Below the pieces are notes generated by a model that saw nothing but the letters and a program-made list of their open reading frames with translations, did no database searches and was not told the origin of the DNA. This document shows, in pieces, positions 1-7,993 of a stretch of DNA of 11,823 nucleotides; position 1 is the stretch's first letter, and each line of letters begins with the position of its first letter. This DNA comes from Lachnospiraceae bacterium (GTDB lineage: Bacteria > Bacillota > Clostridia > Lachnospirales > Lachnospiraceae), in the NCBI GenBank assembly GCA_900755865.1, contig CAAEHZ010000546.1:1-11823 (forward strand). Reading direction: 5' to 3'. The position numbers and the translations under genes are program-made.

Positions 1-2000
1 AAAAAATCGTAGATTTGAAGAGAGCCTTTCTGGATACAAACGGCGCACATCAGGAAACGGCTGTCAGGGTAGATATCCCGGATGAAAAGGACAACTATTT
101 TGATAAAATGGCAGTTCCCGCTGTGGAAAAGGCACTGGAAAAAGAGGATGTAAAGGCAGCATGGCTTGCCCTTTTAAATGATTTGAATGTCTGCTCCCAG
201 AAGGGACTGGTGGAAATGTTTGACGCTTCCATCGGCGCAGGCAGCGTATTTATGCCCTATGGTGGAAAATATCAGTTGACAGAAACCCAGACCATGGTGG
301 CAAAGCTTCCGGTATTGCAGGGAAAGACAGATACCGTTACCATGATGAGCTACGGCTTTGACCCTTATCTGTCCTCCTGGAGCCCTTACCACGGAGCGGT
401 TTATGCGGTTATGGAATCTATGGCGAAGATTGTGGCATCAGGCGGAGACTTCTCAAAAATCCGCTTTACCTTCCAGGAATACTTCCGGAGAATGACCAGT
501 GACCCGGAGCGTTGGAGCCAGCCCTTTGCAGCCCTGCTTGGTGCATACGATGCCCAGATTGGTTTCGGTCTGCCCTCCATCGGCGGCAAGGACAGTATGT
601 CCGGTACCTTTAATGACATTGATGTACCGCCTACCCTGGTATCCTTTGCGGTGGATATTGCAAAGAACGGGGACATTGTAACCCCTGAATTAAAGCAGGC
701 AGGAAATAAGCTGGTTCGCTTTAAGATTGAGAAGGATGAATTTGATATTCCAAAATATGATGCAGTGGCAGAGCTGTACAGCTTTATCCATCAGTTGATG
801 CAGAAAAAGGCAGTGGTATCCGCCTATGCGCTGGAAGCAACAGGCGTGGCAGCAGCCATTTCCAAGATGGCATTCGGTAATAAGCTGGGCGTAAAGCTGG
901 AAGAAACCCTGACAGCAGAGCAGCTCTTTGAAAATGCCATGGGTGATATTGTTGTGGAAATCATTCCTTCCGGACTGGAAGAAGTGACGAACTCCGAATA
1001 TAACTGTGCAGTGATTGGCACGGTAACAGAGGAAGCGGCATTTGTATACGGCAGTCAGGTCATTACCATAGAGGAAGCTTTGGGGGCATGGAGCAAAAAA
1101 CTGGAAAAGGTATTCCCTACCAAGGCAGTTCTGGGAACGGAGCCGGTGGAAAGCAGACTTTATCATGCAGATAAGGTATATGTATGTAAGCAAAAGACAG
1201 CAAGACCTACCGTGTTTATTCCGGTATTCCCGGGTACAAACTGTGAATATGACAGCACCAAGGCATTTGAAAGAGCCGGTGCAGATGTCATTACAAAGGT
1301 ATTCCGCAACCTGAGCGCGGCAGACATCAGAGAGTCTGTGGATGAATTTGAAAAGGCAATCAATCAGGCACAGATTATTATGTTCCCCGGCGGATTCTCC
1401 GCAGGTGACGAGCCGGACGGCAGCGCAAAATTCTTTGCCACAGCCTTCCAGAACGCAAAGATGAAGGAAGCTGTTATGAAGCTTTTAAATGAGCGGGATG
1501 GTCTGGCACTGGGAATCTGTAACGGATTCCAGGCGTTAATCAAGCTTGGGCTTGTGCCTTATGGTGAGATTGTGGGACAGAAGGAGGATTCTCCTACCCT
1601 GACCTTTAATACCATCAACAGACATATTTCCAAAATGGTTTATACGAAGGTAGTTTCCAACAAATCGCCCTGGCTGCAGAAGGCAGAGCTTGGCGGTGTT
1701 TACTGTAACCCGGCATCCCATGGCGAGGGACGTTTTGTTGCTCCCGGGGAGTGGTTAAAGAAGCTGGCGGAAAATGGGCAGATTGCAACCCAGTATTGCG
1801 ACCAGGATGGAAATGTTTCCATGGATGAGGAATACAATGTAAATGGTTCCTATCAGGCGATTGAAGGTATTACTTCTCCTGACGGAAGAGTGCTGGGCAA
1901 GATGGCACATTCCGAAAGAAGAGATAACGGCGTGGCAATCAATATTTACGGTAAGCAGGATATTCAGATATTTGAGTCCGGTGTGGCATATTTCAAATAA
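1..2000 (+). CDS. purL: Phosphoribosylformylglycinamidine synthase, C-terminal part (5' partial)
   Basis: Converts FGAR, glutamine and ATP to FGAM, the fourth step of de novo purine synthesis, in the cytoplasm. The frame is open through the left edge (codons from base 3), so the gene starts outside the window; about 665 of an expected ~1250 residues are present. Residue numbers here count from the TTG at 15. The first ~390 residues are the second AIRS-like synthase half, with the motif GLPSIGGKDSMSG near 189. From ~398 follows a class I glutamine amidotransferase domain: FPGTNCEYD, then FPGGFSAGDEPDG, the nucleophile Cys502 in GICNGFQ, HGEGRF around 569, and the His632/Glu634 pair in AHSER. 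Fusion of synthase and glutaminase in one chain is the large-PurL form, as opposed to split PurS/PurL/PurQ. The stop is followed after 39 nt by the EAL/HDOD gene, so read-through into it is likely. Family assignment is very secure. Confidence 0.97.
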   Translation, partial: KIVDLKRAFLDTNGAHQETAVRVDIPDEKDNYFDKMAVPAVEKALEKEDVKAAWLALLNDLNVCSQKGLVEMFDASIGAGSVFMPYGGKYQLTETQTMVAKLPVLQGKTDTVTMMSYGFDPYLSSWSPYHGAVYAVMESMAKIVASGGDFSKIRFTFQEYFRRMTSDPERWSQPFAALLGAYDAQIGFGLPSIGGKDSMSGTFNDIDVPPTLVSFAVDIAKNGDIVTPELKQAGNKLVRFKIEKDEFDIPKYDAVAELYSFIHQLMQKKAVVSAYALEATGVAAAISKMAFGNKLGVKLEETLTAEQLFENAMGDIVVEIIPSGLEEVTNSEYNCAVIGTVTEEAAFVYGSQVITIEEALGAWSKKLEKVFPTKAVLGTEPVESRLYHADKVYVCKQKTARPTVFIPVFPGTNCEYDSTKAFERAGADVITKVFRNLSAADIRESVDEFEKAINQAQIIMFPGGFSAGDEPDGSAKFFATAFQNAKMKEAVMKLLNERDGLALGICNGFQALIKLGLVPYGEIVGQKEDSPTLTFNTINRHISKMVYTKVVSNKSPWLQKAELGGVYCNPASHGEGRFVAPGEWLKKLAENGQIATQYCDQDGNVSMDEEYNVNGSYQAIEGITSPDGRVLGKMAHSERRDNGVAINIYGKQDIQIFESGVAYFK

Positions 2001-2039
2001 GCCGGACAGGAAAATAAATGAAATCAGGAGGAAAACATT

Positions 2040-3257
2040 ATGTTTATGGCATTGATTCCCCTTTTTGATGAAAATATGGCGGTGAAGGCGTACTCCATTT
2101 TCACTCAGAAGGACAATTTTTTTCTTGACCCGATGATGCTTGGCACCAGACAGAATGATGGTGCCACAACAGTAGAAGGATTGGAACTAATTGAAAAAAT
2201 GGGTATGGAAACTCTTTCAGAGGATAAGGAAATCTTTGTACCCATGAGCAGTATTTCTGTTTTTTCTGATGTGGAAGAGCAGTGTAGTGCGCCCCATCAG
2301 AGAATTGTGTTTTTGATTGACAACACGATTCCGCCAGTGGATATGTATGTGAACCGGCTGGCGGAATTAAAGAAAAAGGGCTACCGGCTTGCCGTACAGA
2401 AGCTGTCCGTACAGGATTTTGAGAATTACAGAGAGATTTTAAAGCTGGCGGATTATGTCTTTTTGAACAACAGGAAGATAGCCATCGATAAGGCAAAGGT
2501 TTACTTCGGAAAGCTGTATCCGAAGATTAAGCTTTGTGCCGGCGGCATTGAGTCCATGGAGATTTTCGAGGCATTGAAGCAGGCGGGGGGCTATCAGTTT
2601 TACGAGGGCAGCTTCTACCGGGTACCTGTTACCAGAGGTGAGCATGAGGTCGCTCCCTTAAAATCGAATTATATTGAGCTGCTCAATATGGTAAACAGCT
2701 CTGACTTTGAACTGACAGCGGCAGCGGATGTCATTGGACGGGATACGGCTCTGACCATTTCCCTTTTGAAAATGGTAAACCGGATGACAGTCAATTCCGG
2801 TATTACCACAATCCGTCATGCGGCAGCCATGCTGGGACAGAAGGAACTGAAGAAGTGGATAAATACGGCGGTAGTGAACGAGCTGTATTCCGATAAGCCA
2901 AGCGAGATAACCAGACTTTCCCTGCTGCGTGCAAAGTTTGCGGAATATCTGGCACCGGTCTTTGAAATGAATGCCAAGGCAGACGAGCTGTTCTTAATGG
3001 GACTGTTTTCCGTGCTGGATGTTATTATGGAAAAGCCCATGGAAGAGGCTTTGCAGATGGTACGGGTAGCCGGAGATGTCAGTGAAGTCTTAATTAAGGG
3101 TACCGGCAAGCTGGCACCGGTATTTGATTTGATGAAGCAGTATGAAACAGCAAACTGGCAGGAAGTATCCAGACAGCTGCTTCTGGAAAAGAAGGATGCG
3201 GCACCGGTAAATGAAGCGTATGTAAAGGCGCTTAGCTGGTATAAAAAATTATTTTGA
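2040..3257 (+). CDS. Degenerate EAL plus HDOD domain signalling protein (YuxH-like)
   Basis: A 405-residue protein with the layout of the YuxH/COG3434 family: an EAL-like N-terminal half (about 1-200) and a HDOD C-terminal half (about 206-400). The EAL half begins IPLFDENMAVKAYSIF, where family members have a YELL-type motif; the glutamate is Ser19. The usual DDF metal-binding motif is replaced by AVQKLS (residues 118-123), and the AExVE motif reads AGGIE (167-171). Phosphodiesterase activity is therefore unlikely, and it may only bind a nucleotide or partner. The HDOD half shows IELLNMVNSSDFELTAAADV, then IGRDTALTISLLKMVNR and TIRHAAAMLGQKELKKW. HDOD domains are linked to signalling, but the target here is unknown. 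No signal peptide or membrane segment is seen. The ATG at 2040 has AGGAGG 8 nt upstream. It sits 39 nt after purL and ends at a strong terminator, so it is probably the last gene of the purine operon. Confidence 0.85.
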   Translation: MFMALIPLFDENMAVKAYSIFTQKDNFFLDPMMLGTRQNDGATTVEGLELIEKMGMETLSEDKEIFVPMSSISVFSDVEEQCSAPHQRIVFLIDNTIPPVDMYVNRLAELKKKGYRLAVQKLSVQDFENYREILKLADYVFLNNRKIAIDKAKVYFGKLYPKIKLCAGGIESMEIFEALKQAGGYQFYEGSFYRVPVTRGEHEVAPLKSNYIELLNMVNSSDFELTAAADVIGRDTALTISLLKMVNRMTVNSGITTIRHAAAMLGQKELKKWINTAVVNELYSDKPSEITRLSLLRAKFAEYLAPVFEMNAKADELFLMGLFSVLDVIMEKPMEEALQMVRVAGDVSEVLIKGTGKLAPVFDLMKQYETANWQEVSRQLLLEKKDAAPVNEAYVKALSWYKKLF

Positions 3258-3294
3258 AAAATAGACGGGCTTTTATTGCCCGTCTATTTTTTTT
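3257..3294 (+). terminator. Intrinsic terminator after the EAL/HDOD gene
   Basis: A perfect 10-bp stem, ATAGACGGGC (3261-3270) with GCCCGTCTAT (3278-3287), and a 7-nt loop TTTTATT. The stem is extended by A:T pairs and followed by eight consecutive T residues (3287-3294). It begins at the last base of the EAL/HDOD stop codon and should end the purL-EAL/HDOD transcript. Its 3' arm also carries the -35 box of the next promoter. Confidence 0.93.
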
Positions 3295-3304
3295 GTGATA
3301 TAAT
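3276..3304 (+). promoter_or_regulatory. Putative vegetative promoter of carAB
   Basis: A perfect extended -10, TG-A-TATAAT (TATAAT at 3299-3304), lies 17 bp after TTGCCC (3276-3281), which matches 4 of 6 bases of the -35 consensus TTGACA. The predicted transcription start is near 3311, leaving a leader of about 155 nt before carA. The -35 box overlaps the 3' arm of the upstream terminator hairpin. It is the only good sigma-A-type signal seen between the terminator and carA. Confidence 0.75.
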
Positions 3305-3319
3305 GGAGCGAATATGCGA

Positions 3320-3439
3320 CGAAGGCACTTTGCCATCCTTCGCCCGTCACACCATTTATGGATGTGACAGGTGAAGGATGACAAAGTATGTGAGTGTAAA
3401 CGAGCCGCGAAATTCCAGAGGAATTTCGCGAGGCCTTCG
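3320..3439 (+). promoter_or_regulatory. Structured carAB leader: candidate three-way-junction RNA or palindromic repeat
   Basis: Three nested helices can be read by complementarity. P1 is CGAAGGC (3320-3326) with GCCTTCG (3433-3439), 7 bp, perfect. P2 is 3327-3351 with 3363-3387, 25 positions with two C-A mismatches and one G-T, and an 11-nt loop. P3 is CGCGAAATTCC (3406-3416) with GGAATTTCGCG (3420-3430), 11 bp, perfect. P2 abuts P1 directly and P3 closes 2 nt before the P1 3' strand. P1 starts about 9 nt into the predicted transcript. The 5' strand of P1 can alternatively pair with CCTTCG at 3337-3342. No T-run follows, so this is not a classical attenuator, and no PyrR-type binding loop was recognised. 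It could be a regulatory leader or a dispersed palindromic repeat; the sequence alone does not decide. Confidence 0.5.
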
Positions 3440-3466
3440 GAAACAAGACGAACACAGGAGGATGCG

Positions 3467-4684
3467 ATGAAGGCTTTTTTGATTTTGGAAGACGGCACCG
3501 TCTTTGAGGGAACTCATATTGGCGCAGATAAAGAAATTATCAGTGAAATCGTATTTAATACGTCCATGGCAGGATATCTTGAAGTGCTGACAGACCCGTC
3601 CTATGCGGGACAGGCAGTCTGTATGACATATCCTCTCATCGGAAATTACGGTATTTGTCGTGATGATATGGAATCTCTACGTCCCTGGCCGGATGGATTT
3701 ATTGTAAAGGAGCTTTCCCGTATTCCCAGCAATTTCAGAAGTGACTGTACCATCCAGCAGTTTCTGGAAGAAAATGATGTTCCGGGAATTGCAGGAATTG
3801 ACACAAGAGCCCTGACCAAGATTCTCAGGGAAAAGGGTACCATGAATGGTATGATTACCACCAATGAAAATTATGATTTTGAGCAGATTCAGCCGAAATT
3901 AAAGGCTTATACCACAGGAAAGGTTGTAGAGAAGGTTTCCTGCAAGGAGAAATATGTGGTTGCCCCTACGACAGAGCTTTCCCAGAACGGCCCTCTTTCC
4001 GGGTCTGCCAAATTTGACAAAGCGGCATATGAGAAGGGTGTCAGAGAGCCAAGACCTACGCTGGTAAGAGAGTTAAACGGCGCAGGACTTAAGGTAGCGT
4101 TGATGGACTTCGGCGCAAAGGCAAACATTGCACATTCTCTGGCAGAGAGAGGCTGTGAGGTGACAGTATATCCGGCACTGACAGATGCAGAAGAGATTAT
4201 AGCATCCGTACCGGACGGAATCATGCTGAGCAACGGCCCCGGCGACCCGAAGGAATGTACTACTATTATAGAAGAAATCAGAAAGCTGTATCAGACTGAT
4301 ATTCCGATTTTTGCGATTTGTCTGGGACATCAGCTTATGGCACTTGCAACCGGTGCAGATACCCATAAAATGAAATACGGGCACAGAGGTGGAAACCATC
4401 CGCTAAAGGATTTGGAAACCGGAAGAGTTTACATTTCCTCCCAGAATCATGGTTATGTGGTAGATACAGACAAGCTTGACCCCAAGGTGGCAGTTCCCGC
4501 GTTTATCAACGTCAACGACGGAACCAATGAGGGACTGTCCTATACGGGAAAGAATATTTTTACGGTGCAGTACCATCCGGAGGCATGCCCCGGACCTCAG
4601 GACTCCCGTTATCTGTTTGACAGATTTATCCGTATGATGCGTGAGCACAAAGAGCAGATAGAAGGAGGACAGAAAAATGCCTAA
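3467..4684 (+). CDS. carA: Carbamoyl-phosphate synthase small (glutaminase) subunit
   Basis: Hydrolyses glutamine and passes ammonia to CarB for carbamoyl-phosphate synthesis, feeding pyrimidine and arginine pathways. The protein is 405 residues, a slightly long version of the usual ~360-380. The N-terminal small-chain domain opens MKAFLILEDGTVFEG and continues with NTSMAGYLEVLTDPSYAGQ. The class I glutaminase domain begins near residue 205 with KVALMDFGAKANI. The nucleophile is Cys285 in ICLGHQ, and the triad is completed by His370 and Glu372 in QYHPEACPGP. The start is the ATG at 3467 because AGGAGG (3456-3461) lies 5 nt upstream. An in-frame GTG at 3371 would add 32 residues translated from hairpin sequence (KDDKVCECKRAAKFQ) that do not resemble CarA. 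carB overlaps its end by 8 nt, which indicates translational coupling. The CarA-specific N-terminal domain rules out another glutaminase. Confidence 0.97.
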   Translation: MKAFLILEDGTVFEGTHIGADKEIISEIVFNTSMAGYLEVLTDPSYAGQAVCMTYPLIGNYGICRDDMESLRPWPDGFIVKELSRIPSNFRSDCTIQQFLEENDVPGIAGIDTRALTKILREKGTMNGMITTNENYDFEQIQPKLKAYTTGKVVEKVSCKEKYVVAPTTELSQNGPLSGSAKFDKAAYEKGVREPRPTLVRELNGAGLKVALMDFGAKANIAHSLAERGCEVTVYPALTDAEEIIASVPDGIMLSNGPGDPKECTTIIEEIRKLYQTDIPIFAICLGHQLMALATGADTHKMKYGHRGGNHPLKDLETGRVYISSQNHGYVVDTDKLDPKVAVPAFINVNDGTNEGLSYTGKNIFTVQYHPEACPGPQDSRYLFDRFIRMMREHKEQIEGGQKNA

Positions 4685-7600
4685 GAATCCGAATGTAAAA
4701 CGTGTTATGGTAATTGGCTCCGGTCCCATCGTCATTGGACAGGCAGCAGAGTTTGACTATGCCGGTACACAGGCATGTCGTTCCTTAAAGGAAGAGGGTG
4801 TAGAGGTTATTCTGGTAAATTCCAACCCTGCGACCATCATGACAGATAAGGATATTGCAGATAAGGTTTATATCGAGCCTCTGACCGTAAAGGTACTGGA
4901 GCAGATTATCGAGAAGGAAAAGCCTGACAGTATCCTGCCTACTCTGGGCGGACAGGCAGGCTTAAACCTTGGTATGGAGCTGGAGGAATCCGGTTTTCTG
5001 GCTGCCCACGGTGTGACACTGCTCGGAACAACCGCAGCAACTATCCGGAACGCAGAGGGACGTCAGGAATTTAAGGATTTGATGGAAAGAATCGGAGAAC
5101 CCTGCGCAGCCTCCAAGGTGGTTGAAAATGTGGAGGACGGTATTGAATTTACCAATACAATCGGGTATCCGGTAGTACTTCGTCCTGCTTATACCCTTGG
5201 CGGCTCCGGCGGCGGTATTGCCCATAATCAGGTGGAACTGGAGGAAATTCTGGAAAACGGACTCAGACTTTCCAGAGTGGGTCAGGTTCTGGTAGAGCGC
5301 TGTATCGCAGGCTGGAAGGAAATCGAGTATGAGGTAATGCGGGACAGTGCGGGAAACTGCATTACCGTATGTAATATGGAAAATATTGACCCGGTTGGTG
5401 TCCATACCGGTGACAGTATTGTTGTTGCTCCTTCCCAGACCTTAAGCGACAAGGAATACCAGATGCTTCGTACCTCCGCATTAAATATTATCAATGAGTT
5501 GAAGATTACAGGTGGCTGTAACGTACAGTTTGCGCTGCATCCCACCAGCTTTGAATACTGCGTTATTGAGGTAAATCCCCGTGTAAGCCGTTCTTCTGCG
5601 CTTGCATCAAAAGCAACCGGTTATCCGATTGCAAAGGTGGCTGCAAAGATTGCGCTGGGCTACACGCTGGATGAAATCAAGAACGCCATTACCCAGAAGA
5701 CCTATGCTTCCTTTGAGCCGACCCTGGATTACTGCGTTGTAAAGATCCCCAGACTGCCCTTTGACAAGTTCATCACGGCAAAGAGAACGCTGACAACCCA
5801 GATGAAAGCAACCGGAGAGGTTATGAGTATCTGTGATAACTTTGAAGGTGCGCTGATGAAGGCAATCCGTTCTCTGGAGCAGCATGTGGACTGCCTGTTA
5901 AGCTATGATTTTTCCGCTCTTTCCCAGGAGGAATTACGGGAGAGATTAAAGGTTGTGGATGATCAGAGAATCTGGGTAATCGCAGAGGCATTGCGAAAGG
6001 GTATCAGCTACGAGGAAATCCATGAGATTACCATGATTGACGTATGGTTTATTGACAAGCTGGCAATTCTGGTAGAGATGGAAGAGGCATTAAAGACAAA
6101 GGAACTAACTCCTGAACTGTTAAAGGAAGCAAAGAGAATTGAGTTTCCTGACAATGTGATTGCAAGACTGACCGGAAAGACAGAAGAAGAAATCAAACAG
6201 ATGCGGCAGCAGAATGGAATTAAGGCTGTTTACAAGATGGTAGACACCTGTGCGGCAGAGTTTGCGGCTTCCACCCCGTACTATTATTCCGTATATGGCG
6301 GAGAGTGCGAGGCAGCAGAGGGAGCGGAGAAAACCCGCAAGAAGGTGCTGGTACTGGGCTCCGGTCCTATCCGTATCGGACAGGGTATCGAGTTTGACTA
6401 CTGCTCTGTACATGCAACCTGGGCATTCTCCAAAGCAGGCTATGAAACCATTATTATCAACAACAATCCGGAAACCGTAAGTACGGACTTTGATATTGCG
6501 GATAAGCTGTATTTCGAGCCCCTGACCCCGGAGGATGTGGAATCCATCGTGAATATTGAGCATCCCGACGGAGCAGTAGTGCAGTTTGGCGGACAGACAG
6601 CAATCAAGCTGACAGAAAGCCTGATGAAGATGGGGGTTCCGATTCTTGGTACAAAGGCAGAGGATGTAGATGCAGCGGAGGACAGAGAGCTGTTTGATGA
6701 AATTCTGGAGCAGACAGGGATTCCCCGTGCCGCAGGCGGAACGGTTTATACCGCAGAGGAGGCAAAGGCAGTAGCAAACCGTCTTGGCTATCCTGTGCTG
6801 GTTCGTCCTTCTTATGTACTGGGCGGACAGGGTATGCAGATTGCCATTTCCGATTCCGAAATTGAGGAATTTATGGAAATTATCAACCGGATTGCCCAGG
6901 ACCATCCGATTCTGGTAGACAAATACCTGCAGGGTAAGGAAATCGAGGTAGATGCGGTCTGTGACGGAACAGATATCCTGATTCCGGGTATCATGGAGCA
7001 TATCGAGAGAACCGGTGTACACTCCGGCGACAGTATTTCCGTATATCCGGCGCATACCATCGGTAAGATTGTAAAGGATAAGATAGCAGAGTATACAAGA
7101 AGGCTTGCCATGGCGCTTCATGTCAAGGGACTGATTAACATTCAGTTTATTGCCATCGGCGAGGACGTATATGTCATCGAGGTAAATCCCCGTTCCTCCC
7201 GTACAGTGCCCTATATCAGCAAGGTAACGGGAATCCCGATTGTGGATTTGGCAACGGAGGTTATTATCGGAAAGACCATTAAGGAGCTGGGATACAAGCC
7301 GGGACTTCAGCCCGAGGCAGAGTATTATGCGATTAAGATGCCGGTATTCTCCTTTGAGAAAATCAGGGGCGCAGAAATCAGCCTTGGACCGGAAATGAAA
7401 TCCACCGGTGAGTGTCTTGGTATTGCAAAGACCTTTAATGAAGCTTTATATAAGGCATTTTTGGGAGCCGGTGTCAACCTGCCCAAGTATAAGAACCTGA
7501 TTATGACAGTCAAGGATGCAGACAAGGGCGAGGCAATCGAAATCGGACGCCGCTTTGAAAAGCTGGGCTATACCATTTATGCCACAAGAAGTACTGCTGC

Positions 7601-7883
7601 TGCTTTAAATGAAGCGGGAGTCAAGGCAAGAAAGGTCAACAAGATTTCCCAGGAATCTCCCACAGTCATGGATTTGATTCTGGGACATAAGATTGATTTG
7701 GTAATTGACACGCCCACCCAGGGACGTGACAAGACAAGGGACGGCTTCTTAATCCGCCGTACCTCCATTGAAACCGGTGTGAATGTTATCACCGCAATGG
7801 ATACCGCAAGGGCGCTTGTAACCAGTCTGGAAAATAACGAGAAGGACGAACAGCTTACCCTGGTAGATATCGCAACTTTATAG
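4677..7883 (+). CDS. carB: Carbamoyl-phosphate synthase large subunit
   Basis: Makes carbamoyl phosphate from bicarbonate, two ATP and ammonia delivered by CarA. At 1068 residues it is full length (E. coli CarB is 1073). It has the internally duplicated layout: first ATP-grasp unit (about 1-400) with IEVNPRVSRSS including Glu298 and Asn300; a linker or oligomerisation region (about 400-550); second ATP-grasp unit from about 555 (VLVLGSGPIRIGQGIEFDY) with IEVNPRSSRT including Glu835 and Asn837; and an MGS-like allosteric domain from about 940. In that domain ATRSTA (969-974) and VNK (987-989) match the effector-pocket motifs, while the expected Asn is Asp1011 in VIDTPTQGR. The ATG at 4677 is preceded by AAGGAGG (4662-4668) with 8-nt spacing and lies inside the carA 3' end (8-nt overlap). 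The large antisense reading frames opposite it are shadows of its codon pattern. Confidence 0.98.
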   Translation: MPKNPNVKRVMVIGSGPIVIGQAAEFDYAGTQACRSLKEEGVEVILVNSNPATIMTDKDIADKVYIEPLTVKVLEQIIEKEKPDSILPTLGGQAGLNLGMELEESGFLAAHGVTLLGTTAATIRNAEGRQEFKDLMERIGEPCAASKVVENVEDGIEFTNTIGYPVVLRPAYTLGGSGGGIAHNQVELEEILENGLRLSRVGQVLVERCIAGWKEIEYEVMRDSAGNCITVCNMENIDPVGVHTGDSIVVAPSQTLSDKEYQMLRTSALNIINELKITGGCNVQFALHPTSFEYCVIEVNPRVSRSSALASKATGYPIAKVAAKIALGYTLDEIKNAITQKTYASFEPTLDYCVVKIPRLPFDKFITAKRTLTTQMKATGEVMSICDNFEGALMKAIRSLEQHVDCLLSYDFSALSQEELRERLKVVDDQRIWVIAEALRKGISYEEIHEITMIDVWFIDKLAILVEMEEALKTKELTPELLKEAKRIEFPDNVIARLTGKTEEEIKQMRQQNGIKAVYKMVDTCAAEFAASTPYYYSVYGGECEAAEGAEKTRKKVLVLGSGPIRIGQGIEFDYCSVHATWAFSKAGYETIIINNNPETVSTDFDIADKLYFEPLTPEDVESIVNIEHPDGAVVQFGGQTAIKLTESLMKMGVPILGTKAEDVDAAEDRELFDEILEQTGIPRAAGGTVYTAEEAKAVANRLGYPVLVRPSYVLGGQGMQIAISDSEIEEFMEIINRIAQDHPILVDKYLQGKEIEVDAVCDGTDILIPGIMEHIERTGVHSGDSISVYPAHTIGKIVKDKIAEYTRRLAMALHVKGLINIQFIAIGEDVYVIEVNPRSSRTVPYISKVTGIPIVDLATEVIIGKTIKELGYKPGLQPEAEYYAIKMPVFSFEKIRGAEISLGPEMKSTGECLGIAKTFNEALYKAFLGAGVNLPKYKNLIMTVKDADKGEAIEIGRRFEKLGYTIYATRSTAAALNEAGVKARKVNKISQESPTVMDLILGHKIDLVIDTPTQGRDKTRDGFLIRRTSIETGVNVITAMDTARALVTSLENNEKDEQLTLVDIATL

Positions 7884-7884
7884 T
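7855..7884 (+). promoter_or_regulatory. Weak candidate promoter of sod, inside the end of carB
   Basis: TATAGT (7879-7884, 5 of 6 to TATAAT) lies 18 bp after TTACCC (7855-7860, 3 of 6 to TTGACA). The predicted start would be about 7891, just before the sod leader inverted repeat begins at 7894. The fit is weak. sod could instead be read from the carAB promoter, as no terminator was seen between carB and sod. Confidence 0.28.
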
Positions 7885-7893
7885 ACACGCATA

Positions 7894-7993
7894 AGAGGGA
7901 TAGGTTCTGCATAGACTAATTTCCAAAACGAAGAGCTGTAAAAGCAGCAGAATGTGAGGAAATACAGTTATGTATGCAGAAACCTATCCCTTT
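7894..7993 (+). promoter_or_regulatory. Inverted repeat enclosing the sod ribosome binding site and start codon
   Basis: Bases 7894-7913 pair with 7973-7993: 20 base pairs with one G-T pair and a single bulged A at 7982. The right arm is codons 2-8 of sod. Inside the loop, ACT (7915-7917) can pair with AGT (7966-7968), and ATTTCC (7919-7924) with GGAAAT (7958-7963); GCTG and CAGC form a small apical stem. The Shine-Dalgarno-like GAGGA (7956-7960) falls partly in the inner helix, and the ATG (7970-7972) lies in a small internal loop between two helices. Such an RNA should limit ribosome access, so translational control of sod is inferred. An unrelated origin as a palindromic insertion is possible. 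Confidence 0.6.

Noticed and set aside
2018..2068. A 16-codon frame starting ATG at 2018 that overlaps the EAL/HDOD start.
   Set aside because: It is formed by chance from the ribosome binding site region, with no Shine-Dalgarno of its own.
3371..3466. A 32-codon in-frame N-terminal extension of carA from a GTG.
   Set aside because: It translates hairpin sequence into residues unlike CarA, and the AGGAGG 5 nt before the ATG at 3467 fixes the start there.
3311..3466. PyrR-type attenuator before carA.
   Set aside because: No PyrR binding-loop consensus and no terminator stem with a T-run were found in the leader.
6120..7121. A 333-codon open frame on the - strand opposite carB.
   Set aside because: It is fully antisense to a conserved carB region and has a Cys/His-rich composition typical of a codon shadow, with no recognisable family.
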